Positions 31,386-39,924 of a stretch of 64,000 nucleotides of DNA are shown here, one piece after another. Source of the stretch: Actinomadura meyerae (GTDB lineage: Bacteria; Actinomycetota; Actinomycetes; Streptosporangiales; Streptosporangiaceae); contig NZ_FZOR01000003.1 of the NCBI RefSeq assembly GCF_900188445.1, positions 1 to 64,000 on the forward strand, in the 5' to 3' direction. The translations under genes were made by a program, and so were the position numbers. The stretch's first letter is position 1, and every line of letters starts with the position of its first letter. The notes under the pieces were generated by a model. The model did not search any database and was not told the origin of the DNA. It saw only the letters and a list, made by a program, of their open reading frames with translations.

Positions 31386-32675
31386 ATGCATGAGACAGTC
31401 GCGGCACCGGTCCGCCCTCCGGCCGATTCCGGGCCGCCGCCGACCGCCCCCGAGGCGCCTGTTCCCCACGCCCGGTCCGCATCGGCGGCCGCCCAGCCCG
31501 CATACGCGGACGCCGATGCCCCGTTCCCGCTCGCCGGCCAGCGGGACGACCCTGCGGCCGCGGAGCGCCCGTGGTGGCGGCGCAAGGCGGGCCTGCTCGT
31601 CCAGTGGGCGCTGCTCCTGGGAGCGCTCGCCGCCTTCCCCCTCTACGGCGACGAACTGCCCGACCTCGGCTCGATCTGGACGGCCGCCGCGCACGCCGAC
31701 CCGGGCTGGCTCACCCTGGTCGTGCTGGGCGTGGCGGGGTCCATGGGCGCGTTCGCCCGGCTCCAGCGCCGGTTGCTGCGCGTCGGCGGCCTGCGGATGA
31801 CGCTGCGCCGCGCGTTCGCGATCACCTACGCGGGCAACGCGCTGTCCACGACGCTGCCGGCGGGCCCCGCGGTGAGCGTCGTCTACTCGTTCCGGCAGTT
31901 CCGCCGCGGCGGGGCGTCGGCGCCCCTGGCGACGGCGGTGATCCTGGTGGGCGGGGTGATCACCACCTCCGCCTACTCGCTGGTGGGCCTGCTCGCGCTG
32001 CTCGCCGACCCGCACGCCCGCGGACCGGCGCTGGCCGGGCTGGCCGTCCCGCTGGCCCTCGCGGTGCTGCTCGTCCCGGCGCTGCTGTGGCGGCGGGCGC
32101 GCACCCTGCTGGTGGCGCCGCTGCGCCGCGCCCACCGGTGGGCGGTCGCCCATCCGCGGATCGCCCCGTACGCCGAGCGGCTGGCGGGCGTCCGCGACGT
32201 GCTGCGCCCGACCGGCCGCGACTGGGCCGCGCTCGCCGCGCTCGCGCTGCTGAACTGGGTGTTCGACATCCTGGCGCTGCTCGCGGCGGCGAACGCGGTC
32301 GGGATCGAGGTCTCCCCGAACGGGGTGGCGCTCACCTACTTCGCCGCCCAGGCCGCGGGCAGCGCGCTGCCGCTGCTGCCGGGCGGCCTCGGCGCGATCG
32401 AGGGCAGCATGGCGGCGTCCCTGGTGGCGTTCGGTGCGGCCCTCTCCCCCGCCGCCGCGGCCGTGGGCCTGTACCGCCTGGTGTCCTACTGGGCCGTCGT
32501 CGCGGTCGGCTGGCTGGCGTGGGCGGGCCTGCACGAGCACGCCCGCCTCGGCGAGCGCCTGAAGTCGCGCCTCGCCGGCGCCGGCGGTCTCCTGATGGAC
32601 GGCGTGACGGCCTTCGCGTTCGTCACTCCGTACACGACGGTGCCCCTGCACGCTCCGGAGGCCCGGCGCCCCTAG
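31386..32675 (+). CDS. lysylphosphatidylglycerol-synthase-TM (YbhN/UPF0104) family membrane protein
   Basis: A 429-residue integral membrane protein of the flippase-like UPF0104 family. After a Pro/Ala-rich cytosolic tail of about 55 residues come eight or so helices. The conserved segments ITYAGNALSTTLPAGPAVSVVYSFRQF and FAAQAAGSALPLLPGGLGAIEGSM are both present; the second (PGGxGxxE) is the family hallmark. The gene lacks the soluble aminoacyl-transferase half of MprF, so it is likely a lipid translocase-like protein. GAGGTGA precedes the ATG. Convergent with the ROK gene. Confidence 0.87.
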   Translation: MHETVAAPVRPPADSGPPPTAPEAPVPHARSASAAAQPAYADADAPFPLAGQRDDPAAAERPWWRRKAGLLVQWALLLGALAAFPLYGDELPDLGSIWTAAAHADPGWLTLVVLGVAGSMGAFARLQRRLLRVGGLRMTLRRAFAITYAGNALSTTLPAGPAVSVVYSFRQFRRGGASAPLATAVILVGGVITTSAYSLVGLLALLADPHARGPALAGLAVPLALAVLLVPALLWRRARTLLVAPLRRAHRWAVAHPRIAPYAERLAGVRDVLRPTGRDWAALAALALLNWVFDILALLAAANAVGIEVSPNGVALTYFAAQAAGSALPLLPGGLGAIEGSMAASLVAFGAALSPAAAAVGLYRLVSYWAVVAVGWLAWAGLHEHARLGERLKSRLAGAGGLLMDGVTAFAFVTPYTTVPLHAPEARRP

Positions 32676-32696
32676 CGGGAGGCCGGACGGGGACGC

Positions 32697-33926
32697 TCAG
32701 ACGGGGCTGTCCTCAGGGGCCCGCAGCCTGGTGAGCACCTGGACCGGGTCGGACAGCACCTCGGCGAAGGCGAACTCGGCGGCGCCGACGAGGGTGGTGT
32801 CGTCACCGAGCGCGGCCGTGCGGAGCTTGACCTTCTCCCGGGGCGCGGCGAGCGCGCCGGTGGCGAGGACGCTGCGGATCTGCGCCGCGGCGCCGAGGTA
32901 GATGTCGCGGAGCGTCCCGCCGAAGACGATCATGCCCGGGTTGAACACGTTGACGAGGCTGGCCACGCCGACGCCGAGCCAGGTGCCGACCCGGTGCAGC
33001 GCCTCCCGCGCCACGATGTCGCCCGCGTCGGCGGACGCGAGGACGGCGCGGACCGCGTCCCGGCCCGACTGCCCCGGGTGCTCCTCCTGGCCCGCGTGGT
33101 GCAGCAGGGCCCGCTCGCCGACCTCGGCCTCCAGGCAGCCCTTCGAGCCGCACGCGCAGCGCCGCCCGCCCGGGTTGATGATCATGTGGCCGATCTCGCC
33201 GCCGAAGCCCTCGTCGCCGCCGAGCAGCCGGCCGTGCGCGATGATGCCGCCGCCGACGCCGACGTCGCCGTGCAGGTAGATGAGGTTGTCGCAGCTCACC
33301 CCGGCGCCGCGCTCGTGCTCGGCGAGGGCGCCGAGGTTGGCGTCGTTGCACACCGAGACGGGGATGCCGAGGCCGAGGCGGCGCGACAGCGCGTCCCCGA
33401 GCCGCAGGTCGCCGACGTCGAGGTTCGGGCCGAACATGATGGTGTCGTCGGCGCGGCGGACGGTGCCGGGGAACCCGAGGGCGGCGCCGACGCAGACGGC
33501 GTCGCGCTCGGCCTTGCGGACCAGCGAGCGGGCCCCCGCGACGAGCACGCCGAGCAGGTCGGCGGGGTCGGAGTCGCGGGCCCGCACGCCCTCCCGGCGG
33601 TCCAGCACGACGCCGCCGAGGCCGACGCGGGCGACGACGAGCCGGTCGACGCCGACCTCGAACGCCAGCACGTACACGCGGGTGGACTCGGGCCGGACGA
33701 CCAGGGACGGCCGCCCGGCGCGGCGCCCGGGACCGCGCGGCAGCTCCTCGCGGACGAGCCCGGCCGCGGTGAGGTCGGACGTCAGCGCCATGATCGTGCT
33801 GCGGTTGAGGCCGAGCGACTCGGCCAGCGTCGCCCGCGACGCCGGGCCGCGCAGGTGCACGAACCGCAGCAGGGTGCCGAGGTTGTGCCGCCGGATGTCC
33901 TCTTGTGACGGGCCCGCCTTCATCAT
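32697..33926 (-). CDS. ROK family transcriptional regulator
   Basis: A 409-residue ROK repressor. The N-terminal winged helix-turn-helix (residues 10-70) reads HLRGPASRATLAESLGLNRS. The sugar-kinase-like ROK domain has the zinc motif CACGSKGCLE after the ROK signature GGEIGHMIINPGG. The residues CNDANLGALAEHERG belong to the sugar site. It is likely a sugar-responsive repressor of the ABC operon of which it is the last gene. Its ATG overlaps the stop of the upstream ATPase gene (ATGA), so it is made together with the transporter. Confidence 0.93.
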   Translation of the reverse strand: MMKAGPSQEDIRRHNLGTLLRFVHLRGPASRATLAESLGLNRSTIMALTSDLTAAGLVREELPRGPGRRAGRPSLVVRPESTRVYVLAFEVGVDRLVVARVGLGGVVLDRREGVRARDSDPADLLGVLVAGARSLVRKAERDAVCVGAALGFPGTVRRADDTIMFGPNLDVGDLRLGDALSRRLGLGIPVSVCNDANLGALAEHERGAGVSCDNLIYLHGDVGVGGGIIAHGRLLGGDEGFGGEIGHMIINPGGRRCACGSKGCLEAEVGERALLHHAGQEEHPGQSGRDAVRAVLASADAGDIVAREALHRVGTWLGVGVASLVNVFNPGMIVFGGTLRDIYLGAAAQIRSVLATGALAAPREKVKLRTAALGDDTTLVGAAEFAFAEVLSDPVQVLTRLRAPEDSPV

Positions 33927-34681
33927 CGGCGCAGCCCCAGCTCTCCCCCGGTGCCCGAGGTGATCAGCTCGACGACCTGCCGGTGGGTGACGTCGGCGGT
34001 CCTCACCTGGGCGACCATCCGGCCGAGGTAGAGCGCGGCGATCCGGTCGGAGATCGCGAAGACGTCGTTCATGTTGTGCGAGATCAGCACCACCGCGAGG
34101 CCCTTGTCGGCGAGCCGCCGGACGAACTCCAGCACCTGCTGGCTCTGCGCGATGCCGAGCGCGGCGGACGGCTCGTCCAGCACGACGACCTTGGCGTCCT
34201 GCAGGACGGCGCGGGCGATGGCGACGATCTGCCGCTGCCCGCCCGACAGCGTGGCGACCCGGCGGCGGACCGAGCCCAGCGTGCGGACGGCGAGCTCGGA
34301 CAGCGCGGCGCGCGCCGTCTCCTCCATCAGGTCCTCGTCGAGGACGGGCCCGCTGCGCCGCTCGCGGCCGAGGAAGAGGTTCTGCACGATGTCGAGGTTC
34401 TCGCAGAGCGCGAGGTCCTGGTGGACGATCTCGATGCCGAGCCGGGCCGCGGCGCGCGGGCTGGAGATCCGCACCCGCTCGCCCTGGAACCGGTACTCGC
34501 CGCGGTCGAACGCGTGGATGCCGCCGATGCAGTTGACCAGCGTCGACTTGCCGGCGCCGTTGTCGCCGACCAGTGCGGTGATCTCGCCGGGGTAGGCGGA
34601 GAACGAGACGTCGTGCAGGACCTTCACGGAACCGAAGCTCTTCTCGATGCCGCGCAGGTCGATGGCTGGCGTCACTGACAT
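33923..34681 (-). CDS. sugar ABC transporter ATP-binding protein (second copy)
   Basis: A 252-residue single-domain ABC ATPase of the CUT2 (ribose/xylose/fructose) group. Walker A is VGDNGAGKST, the Q-loop is HQDLAL, the signature is LSGGQRQIVAIARA and Walker B is VVVLDEPSAALG, with the H-switch at LISHNMNDV. It is strikingly similar to the ATPase at 36169-36954. CUT2 ATPases are normally one protein of about 500 residues with two ABC domains; here two half-size genes flank the permease. A 189-bp gap separates it from the permease gene upstream in the operon. Confidence 0.92.
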   Translation of the reverse strand: MSVTPAIDLRGIEKSFGSVKVLHDVSFSAYPGEITALVGDNGAGKSTLVNCIGGIHAFDRGEYRFQGERVRISSPRAAARLGIEIVHQDLALCENLDIVQNLFLGRERRSGPVLDEDLMEETARAALSELAVRTLGSVRRRVATLSGGQRQIVAIARAVLQDAKVVVLDEPSAALGIAQSQQVLEFVRRLADKGLAVVLISHNMNDVFAISDRIAALYLGRMVAQVRTADVTHRQVVELITSGTGGELGLRR

Positions 34682-34870
34682 GCCGAGGGGCTCCCACCGT
34701 GCCACACCGCCGCCGCGCGCCAGGCGGTCGTGATCCGTGAGCGTATCAGCAGCGCTCGCGGCGCCGGTACGCGCGGAATCCGCGCCCGGCCACGCCGGGG
34801 AGCCGATGGTGCGGGCCACCGGCTCCCAGGCGCCTCCGGCCGCGTTCACGGGGTCACCGCGCCCGCGGGC

Positions 34871-36154
34871 TCATCGCCCGGCGGCGGTGCGCCGCCGCCT
34901 GGCCAGCGCGTCCATGGTGGCGGCGAGCAGGAGCACCACCCCGGTGATGAGGAAGCTCAGGTACGCCTTGGTGCCGAGCAGGCCGAGCCCGTTCTCGATG
35001 ATCGCGATGACCAGGCCGCCGAGGACGGCGTCGCGGGCCTTGCCGCGCCCGCCGAACAGGCTCGTCCCGCCGATGACGGCGGCGCCGACCGCGTACAGCA
35101 GCGTGTTGCCCGCGCCCGCGTTGACGGCGACCGAGTTCAGCCGGGACGCGGCCACGATGCCGCTGACCGCCGCCAGCCCGGACCCGATCATGAAGACGGA
35201 GATCCGGATGCGGACGACGTTGATACCGGCCCGGCGCGCGGCCTCGGCGTTGCCGCCGACGGCGTAGATGTGCCGGCCGTAGGCGGTGCGGCCCAGCACG
35301 AACGTGCAGACGATCAGCAGGATGCCGACCAGCAGCACGCCCCACGGGATGCCGCCGAGCGTGATCAGCGGGCTCGGCGCGCGGTCCTGGCTGAGCACGG
35401 CGGTGCTGATCAGCAGCGCGGCGGCGACGACGCCGGACTGCGCGAGCACGAACTCCAGCGGCTTGGAGTGCAGTTCGCGGGCGCGCTGCCGGCGCCAGCG
35501 CAGCACCTGCGTCGCGGTGTAGCCGACGGAGCAGGCGACGGCGAGCGTCCAGCCGAGCCAGATCGGCATGTTCTTGGTGGCGATCGCCACGATGACCTCG
35601 TCGCGGACGGGCACGGTGCCGCCCTCGCCGATCAGCCGCAGCGTGATGCCCTGCAGGCCGAGGAAGAACGCGAGCGTGACGACGAACGACGGTATCCGCA
35701 GCACCGAGACGAGCCAGCCGATCACGGTGCCGATGATGACGCCGGTCGCCACCGCGCTGATGATCGCGACGTACCAGGGCTGGCCGCCGTCCACCAGGAG
35801 CTTGGCCATGACGGCGGCGCTCAGGCCGCTCGCGACGCCCGCGGCGAGGTCGATCTCGCCCACCAGCAGGACGAACACCAGCCCCATCGCGAGGATGGTG
35901 ATCGGGAGCGCCTGGGTGGACAGGTTCGCGATGTTCGCCTTGCTGAGGAACGTGTCGGGCTTCAGCGCGGTGAACAGGACGACGAGGGAGATCAGGCCGA
36001 GGATGGCGGGGAGCGCGCCCAGCTCACCGGCCTTGATCTTGTTCCAGTAGTCCCGCGCCGCCGACCTCATGTCGTGCTCGCGCCGGTCGTTCGCGAAGTC
36101 CGCGTCCGCCAGCTTCATGGCGGTGTCCTTCGGAGTCGGGATGTCGGTGGACAC
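34871..36154 (-). CDS. sugar ABC transporter permease (XylH/FrcC type)
   Basis: A 427-residue CUT2 permease with about ten membrane segments. The N-terminal 50 residues are charged and cytosolic. Typical segments are VFVLLVGEIDLAAGVASGLS and AVGGNAEAARRAGINVVRIRI, the latter being the cytoplasmic EAA-like coupling loop. AVGAAVIGGTSLFGGRG is a strong family marker. The GTG start follows a G-rich Shine-Dalgarno. It starts 15 bp after the first ATPase gene, so they are co-transcribed. The sugar is probably a pentose or fructose-like monosaccharide (inference). Confidence 0.92.
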   Translation of the reverse strand: MSTDIPTPKDTAMKLADADFANDRREHDMRSAARDYWNKIKAGELGALPAILGLISLVVLFTALKPDTFLSKANIANLSTQALPITILAMGLVFVLLVGEIDLAAGVASGLSAAVMAKLLVDGGQPWYVAIISAVATGVIIGTVIGWLVSVLRIPSFVVTLAFFLGLQGITLRLIGEGGTVPVRDEVIVAIATKNMPIWLGWTLAVACSVGYTATQVLRWRRQRARELHSKPLEFVLAQSGVVAAALLISTAVLSQDRAPSPLITLGGIPWGVLLVGILLIVCTFVLGRTAYGRHIYAVGGNAEAARRAGINVVRIRISVFMIGSGLAAVSGIVAASRLNSVAVNAGAGNTLLYAVGAAVIGGTSLFGGRGKARDAVLGGLVIAIIENGLGLLGTKAYLSFLITGVVLLLAATMDALARRRRTAAGR

Positions 36155-36168
36155 GTCGTGGTCCCCCC

Positions 36169-36954
36169 TCAGATGCTCTCTGCGGCGGTCGTCGGCGCGA
36201 GGCCGAGATCACCGGAACGGCCGGCGGTGATGAGCTCCACGACCTGGCCGTGGGTGACCTCGGAGCGGGCGACGTCCGCGGCGACGCGGCCGAGGTAGAG
36301 CGCGGTGATGCGGTCGGCCACCTCGAAGACGTCGTTCATGTTGTGCGAGATCAGCACGACGGCGTGGCCGCTGTCGGCGAGGCGCCGGACGAGGTTGAGC
36401 ACCTGCTGGGTCTGGGCGACGCCGAGCGCGGCGGTGGGCTCGTCCAGGATCACGACCTTGGACTCCCACAGCGCGGCCTTGGCGATGGCGACCGTCTGCC
36501 GCTGCCCGCCGGACAGGCTCGACACCTGCTGGCGGACGGACTTGACGGTGCGGACCGACAGCCGGGCGAGGACCTCCCGGGCGGACTCCTCCATCGACGC
36601 CTCGTCCAGGATGAGGCCGTGCTTGCGCTCGCGGCCGAGGAACATGTTCTGCACGATGTCGAGGTTGTCGGCGAGCGCGAGGTCCTGGTAGACGACCTCG
36701 ATGCCGAGGTCGGCCGCGGTGCGCGGCCCGTCGATCGTCACCTCGCGCCCGTCGAACTCGATCCGCCCCGAGTCGATCGGGTGGATCCCGGCGATGCACT
36801 TGATGAGGGTCGACTTGCCCGCTCCGTTGTCGCCGACGAGGGCCATGACCTCGCCCAGCCGCAGCGTGAAGTCCACGTCGTGCAGGACGTGGACGGCACC
36901 GAAGCTCTTGTTGAGCCCGGTCAGGCGGAGGACGGGGTCTCCGTTTTCAGCCAC
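36169..36954 (-). CDS. sugar ABC transporter ATP-binding protein (first copy)
   Basis: A 261-residue single-domain CUT2 ABC ATPase with intact Walker A (VGDNGAGKST), Q-loop (YQDLAL), signature (LSGGQRQTVAIAKA), Walker B (VVILDEPTAALG) and H-switch (LISHNMNDV). The GTG start has GGAAGGAA upstream. It sits between the binding protein and the permease, the usual place for the transporter's ATPase. Together with the copy at 33923 it could form a homodimer or a heterodimer energising the same permease. Confidence 0.93.
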   Translation of the reverse strand: MAENGDPVLRLTGLNKSFGAVHVLHDVDFTLRLGEVMALVGDNGAGKSTLIKCIAGIHPIDSGRIEFDGREVTIDGPRTAADLGIEVVYQDLALADNLDIVQNMFLGRERKHGLILDEASMEESAREVLARLSVRTVKSVRQQVSSLSGGQRQTVAIAKAALWESKVVILDEPTAALGVAQTQQVLNLVRRLADSGHAVVLISHNMNDVFEVADRITALYLGRVAADVARSEVTHGQVVELITAGRSGDLGLAPTTAAESI

Positions 36955-37066
36955 GTGGTTCCTTCCACTGTGTGTCGCGCGCCCGTGGCGGGCCCCTGGC
37001 GCCCCGGGCTTCCGGGTGCCCGGGACGCCCTCAGCGGTCGGGGCCCGCCACGAGGTCGGCGGGGCG

Positions 37067-38146
37067 TTACTGGACCGTGATGCCGGCGGCCTCGCACTTG
37101 GCCGCGTACGCCCCCTTGCAGAGGTCGGCCGCCTTGACCGCGCCGTCGTCGACGACCTTCTTGACGTTCTCCTTGGTGATGCCGATGGGCTCGAGCAGCA
37201 CCGACGGGACGTCGCGCTTGCCGATCGGGTCGTGCTCGGTGGCGGTGGTCTCGCCCTTCTCGCCCTTGATGAGGGAGACGGCCAGCTTCACCGCCGCGTC
37301 GGCCTCCAGCTTGGACGGCTTGTAGACCGACATGCACTGGGTGCCGTCGAGGATGTTCTGCAGGCCCTGGACGGTGGCGTCCTGGCCGGTGACCGGCACC
37401 TTGCCCGCGCGCTGGTTCTTCTTCAGGATCGAGATCACCGCGTTGCCGAGGTTGTCGTTCGCGGCGAGCACACCGTCGATCTTGCCGTGCTGCTCGGTCC
37501 ACATCTGCTCGAACAGCGTGGCGGCCTTCTCGGCCTCCCAGTCCGGGACGGGCTGCTCGGCGACCTTCTTGTAGGTGGACACCTTGTCGAGCACGTTGTG
37601 CGAGCCCTTGGCGAAGAGGGTCGCGTTGTTGTCGGACGGCGAGCCGTTCAGGTAGACGATGTTGGCGTCCTTCTCGCCGAGGCACTTCTGCAGGCCGGCG
37701 CCCATCGTCTCGCCGACCTTCACGTTGTTGAAGGAGACGTAGTAGTCGGCCACGCCGCCGAGGGTGAGCCGGTCGTAGTCGATGGTCTTGACGCCCTGCG
37801 CCTGCGCCTTGCGCTGCACGGCGGCCGCCGAGTTGGAGTCGAGTCCGGTGACGAGCAGGACGGTGACGCCGCTCGTCAGCATCTGGTCGGCGATGGTCTG
37901 GAACCGCTGGGCGGAGCCCTCGGCGTTCTGGATGTCGCTCTGGATGCCGGCCGCCTTGAAGGCCTGCTCGAGGTAGGGGCGGTCGAAGTTCTCCCACCGC
38001 GCGGACGAGGCCGTGTCGGGCAGGATCACGCCGACCTTGCCCTTCGCCGCGTCTCCGCCGGAGTCGTTGCCGTCGTCCCCGCACGCGGTGAGGCTGAGCG
38101 CCGCGGCCGTCGTGAGGGCCATCAGGCCGAGGATGCCCTTGCGCAT
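37067..38146 (-). CDS. sugar ABC transporter substrate-binding lipoprotein (XylF/ChvE type)
   Basis: A 359-residue periplasmic-binding-protein-1 lipoprotein. A short signal ends in the lipobox LTAC (Cys about 22), followed by the acidic linker GDDGNDSGGDAA. The fold opens with KVGVILPDTASSARWENFD. VLLVTGLDSNSAAAVQRKAQAQGVKTIDYDR and DGVLAANDNLGNAVISILKK are the typical sugar-contact and hinge segments of the xylose/multi-sugar group. AAGGA precedes the ATG. It is the first gene of the operon, with a large upstream regulatory region. Confidence 0.93.
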   Translation of the reverse strand: MRKGILGLMALTTAAALSLTACGDDGNDSGGDAAKGKVGVILPDTASSARWENFDRPYLEQAFKAAGIQSDIQNAEGSAQRFQTIADQMLTSGVTVLLVTGLDSNSAAAVQRKAQAQGVKTIDYDRLTLGGVADYYVSFNNVKVGETMGAGLQKCLGEKDANIVYLNGSPSDNNATLFAKGSHNVLDKVSTYKKVAEQPVPDWEAEKAATLFEQMWTEQHGKIDGVLAANDNLGNAVISILKKNQRAGKVPVTGQDATVQGLQNILDGTQCMSVYKPSKLEADAAVKLAVSLIKGEKGETTATEHDPIGKRDVPSVLLEPIGITKENVKKVVDDGAVKAADLCKGAYAAKCEAAGITVQ

Positions 38147-38617
38147 TGCCCGGGTCCTTTCTGGGGGGCGGCCGCCGTGCCGCGGCCGAGGGGGTCTCTC
38201 GAGCCGGTGAGCGAGATCACACGCCCGCCGGGCTGAATGTTGTGTCCCGCAACTTATGTCGCGCTTGCCCGTCACGCCAGACCTGTCAGCATGTTGATTT
38301 GTTGTCAGCGGTAACAATCACGTAACACGAGATCAACAAGGGTGGGGCGCGAGACGGCCGGGACATGGCGGCGGCCCGGCGCGGGCGTCCTCCGGCGGGA
38401 GCGGGCCGCGCGGCGCCACCGAAATGTTTCGCGGGCCAACATTCACCGAGCGCAGGGCACAAAGGCACAAAGGTACGGCGTGCGGTGCTGCGGTACAGGC
38501 GGCACGTCGCACGGCACATGGCATGCGGACACGGCGCCACGGCCAGGGCGCGGCGCGGGGCCGCGCGTCAGGGCGCGGCGGGAGACCGGCGCGTGCGGCT
38601 GTTCTGCGTACGGCGGA
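38147..38617. promoter_or_regulatory. sugar-operon upstream region with dyads
   Basis: A stretch of 471 bases with no convincing gene. The half next to the binding-protein gene is relatively AT-rich. It holds a perfect inverted repeat TGTTGAT (38292-38298) / ATCAACA (38332-38338) enclosing two GTAAC repeats 11 bp apart (38311, 38322), about one helical turn. This is where the operon promoter and a ROK-repressor or catabolite site would be expected. The remaining part (about 38340-38617) is GC-rich with nothing recognisable. Confidence 0.45.
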
Positions 38618-38914
38618 TCAGCGGGCGGCCAGGACGGCGGCGACGCGGTCGGCCGCGGTGGCGACGTCGTCGGCGGCGGCGATGCGCTCCGACCACGACC
38701 ACCAGTACCACCAGCCGTCGGCGCCCTGCTCGGCCATGATGTTCTCGGTGAGCGCGGCCGCGTCCGGGTTCAGGACGTGCAGGCTCGGCGACTGGCCGCG
38801 GGGCAGCGTGAGCCGGACCCGGAGCCCGCGCTTGGTCAGCTCGCCCCCGAGCTCTTCCAGATATTCGATCCGCGTCTTCGACGGCGCGGCCGTTCCCGTA
38901 TCGTCAGGCGTCAT
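38618..38914 (-). CDS. small hypothetical protein
   Basis: A 98-residue cytosolic protein that I do not recognise. It contains TRIEYLEELGGELTKRGLRVRLTLPRG, a Trp-rich segment GADGWWYWWSWSERIA and a helical Ala-rich C-terminus. The pattern suggests a small alpha-beta fold. ATG 38914 is supported by GAGGAAG upstream, and a longer GTG start at 38962 is less likely. It is divergent from the membrane protein at 39106. Confidence 0.7.
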   Translation of the reverse strand: MTPDDTGTAAPSKTRIEYLEELGGELTKRGLRVRLTLPRGQSPSLHVLNPDAAALTENIMAEQGADGWWYWWSWSERIAAADDVATAADRVAAVLAAR

Positions 38915-39105
38915 CCTTGCTTCCTCACGGACTCCGCGCGGCCCGACGTGTACGGTACTCACCCTCCCGCTTCACCGGCCCGGGTGCAAGCACATCGCCT
39001 GGTCAGCGCGGTGCGGCGGCGGGACGGGCGGCGGGGGCGGCCCGCGTTCGGAGGTCCAGGGGACCCTATCCGGGATATCTTGCGCGTAGTACATGAACCG
39101 GGAAC

Positions 39106-39870
39106 ATGGGGGCGACTATGACGGTGGGCGCTGGTGCCCAGCCAGGAGCCGGCCCGGCCGCCGCACCGGCGGGCGGCCTCGGACGGGGCGCGCGGACCTG
39201 GCACCGGTTCCACTACGCGGTCGGCGTCTTCCTCCTCGCCTACGGGGTGGCGGTCCTGGCCAGCGGCGTGCTGCTGTGGGGCGACCGGGTGGACGAGGCC
39301 GAGGGCTACTTCGGCTCGGGCCCGGCGACGGGCGTCCTCGTCGCGGTCAAGGCGGCCGAGGTTCTGCTGCTGCTCTGCGCGGCGGCGGGCGTGGCGCTGC
39401 GCCGCGACATGCTGTTCGTGCCGCCGCTGGCGGGCTGGATGGCCGGGTTCGCGATGTTCGCCGTCCTGGACGTGTTCACCGGCCGGTGGGGCGGCCTGAT
39501 CCAGCACCTGGTCTACCTGGCGGCGTTCGTCGTGCTGCTGTTCCTGTCCTACGGGCTCAGCGCGAAGGCCCAGCTCGCCGGCGCGCGCCGCAAGGCGGCC
39601 GAGCCGGGCTCCTCCCCCGTCGGCCCGCGCGGCCTCACCCGCACGCAGGAGTTCGCGCTCCAGGCGATCGAGCGCGCCGTCGCCCTGACCGGCCCGCGCC
39701 CGCGCCCGGCCCCGAAGGCGGCGCCCAAGGCCGCCCCGCAGGCCGGGCCGCAGGACGCGCCTCAGGCCACCCAGCAGGACGCGCCCCAGGCCGGGTCACA
39801 GGACGCCACGCAGCCGTCGCCCGTCCCGGAGCCGCCGCAGGCGCCGGAGCACGACGGGCAGCGCGACTGA
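39106..39870 (+). CDS. four-helix membrane protein with Ala/Pro/Gln-rich tail
   Basis: A 254-residue protein with about four hydrophobic segments (FLLAYGVAVLASGVLLWG, TGVLVAVKAAEVLLLLCAA, LAGWMAGFAMFAVLDVF, LVYLAAFVVLLFLSYG). A 90-residue cytosolic tail rich in PAPKAAPKAAPQ-type repeats follows. No family is recognised. The alternative ATG at 39118, preceded by GGGGG, would remove four residues. It lies 54 bp before the M14 peptidase gene in the same direction. Confidence 0.65.
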   Translation: MGATMTVGAGAQPGAGPAAAPAGGLGRGARTWHRFHYAVGVFLLAYGVAVLASGVLLWGDRVDEAEGYFGSGPATGVLVAVKAAEVLLLLCAAAGVALRRDMLFVPPLAGWMAGFAMFAVLDVFTGRWGGLIQHLVYLAAFVVLLFLSYGLSAKAQLAGARRKAAEPGSSPVGPRGLTRTQEFALQAIERAVALTGPRPRPAPKAAPKAAPQAGPQDAPQATQQDAPQAGSQDATQPSPVPEPPQAPEHDGQRD

Positions 39871-39924
39871 TCTTGGCAGATCTTGCCGTTGGTGCGGCCC
39901 CCGCACGATGCCACGTTGTGGCTC

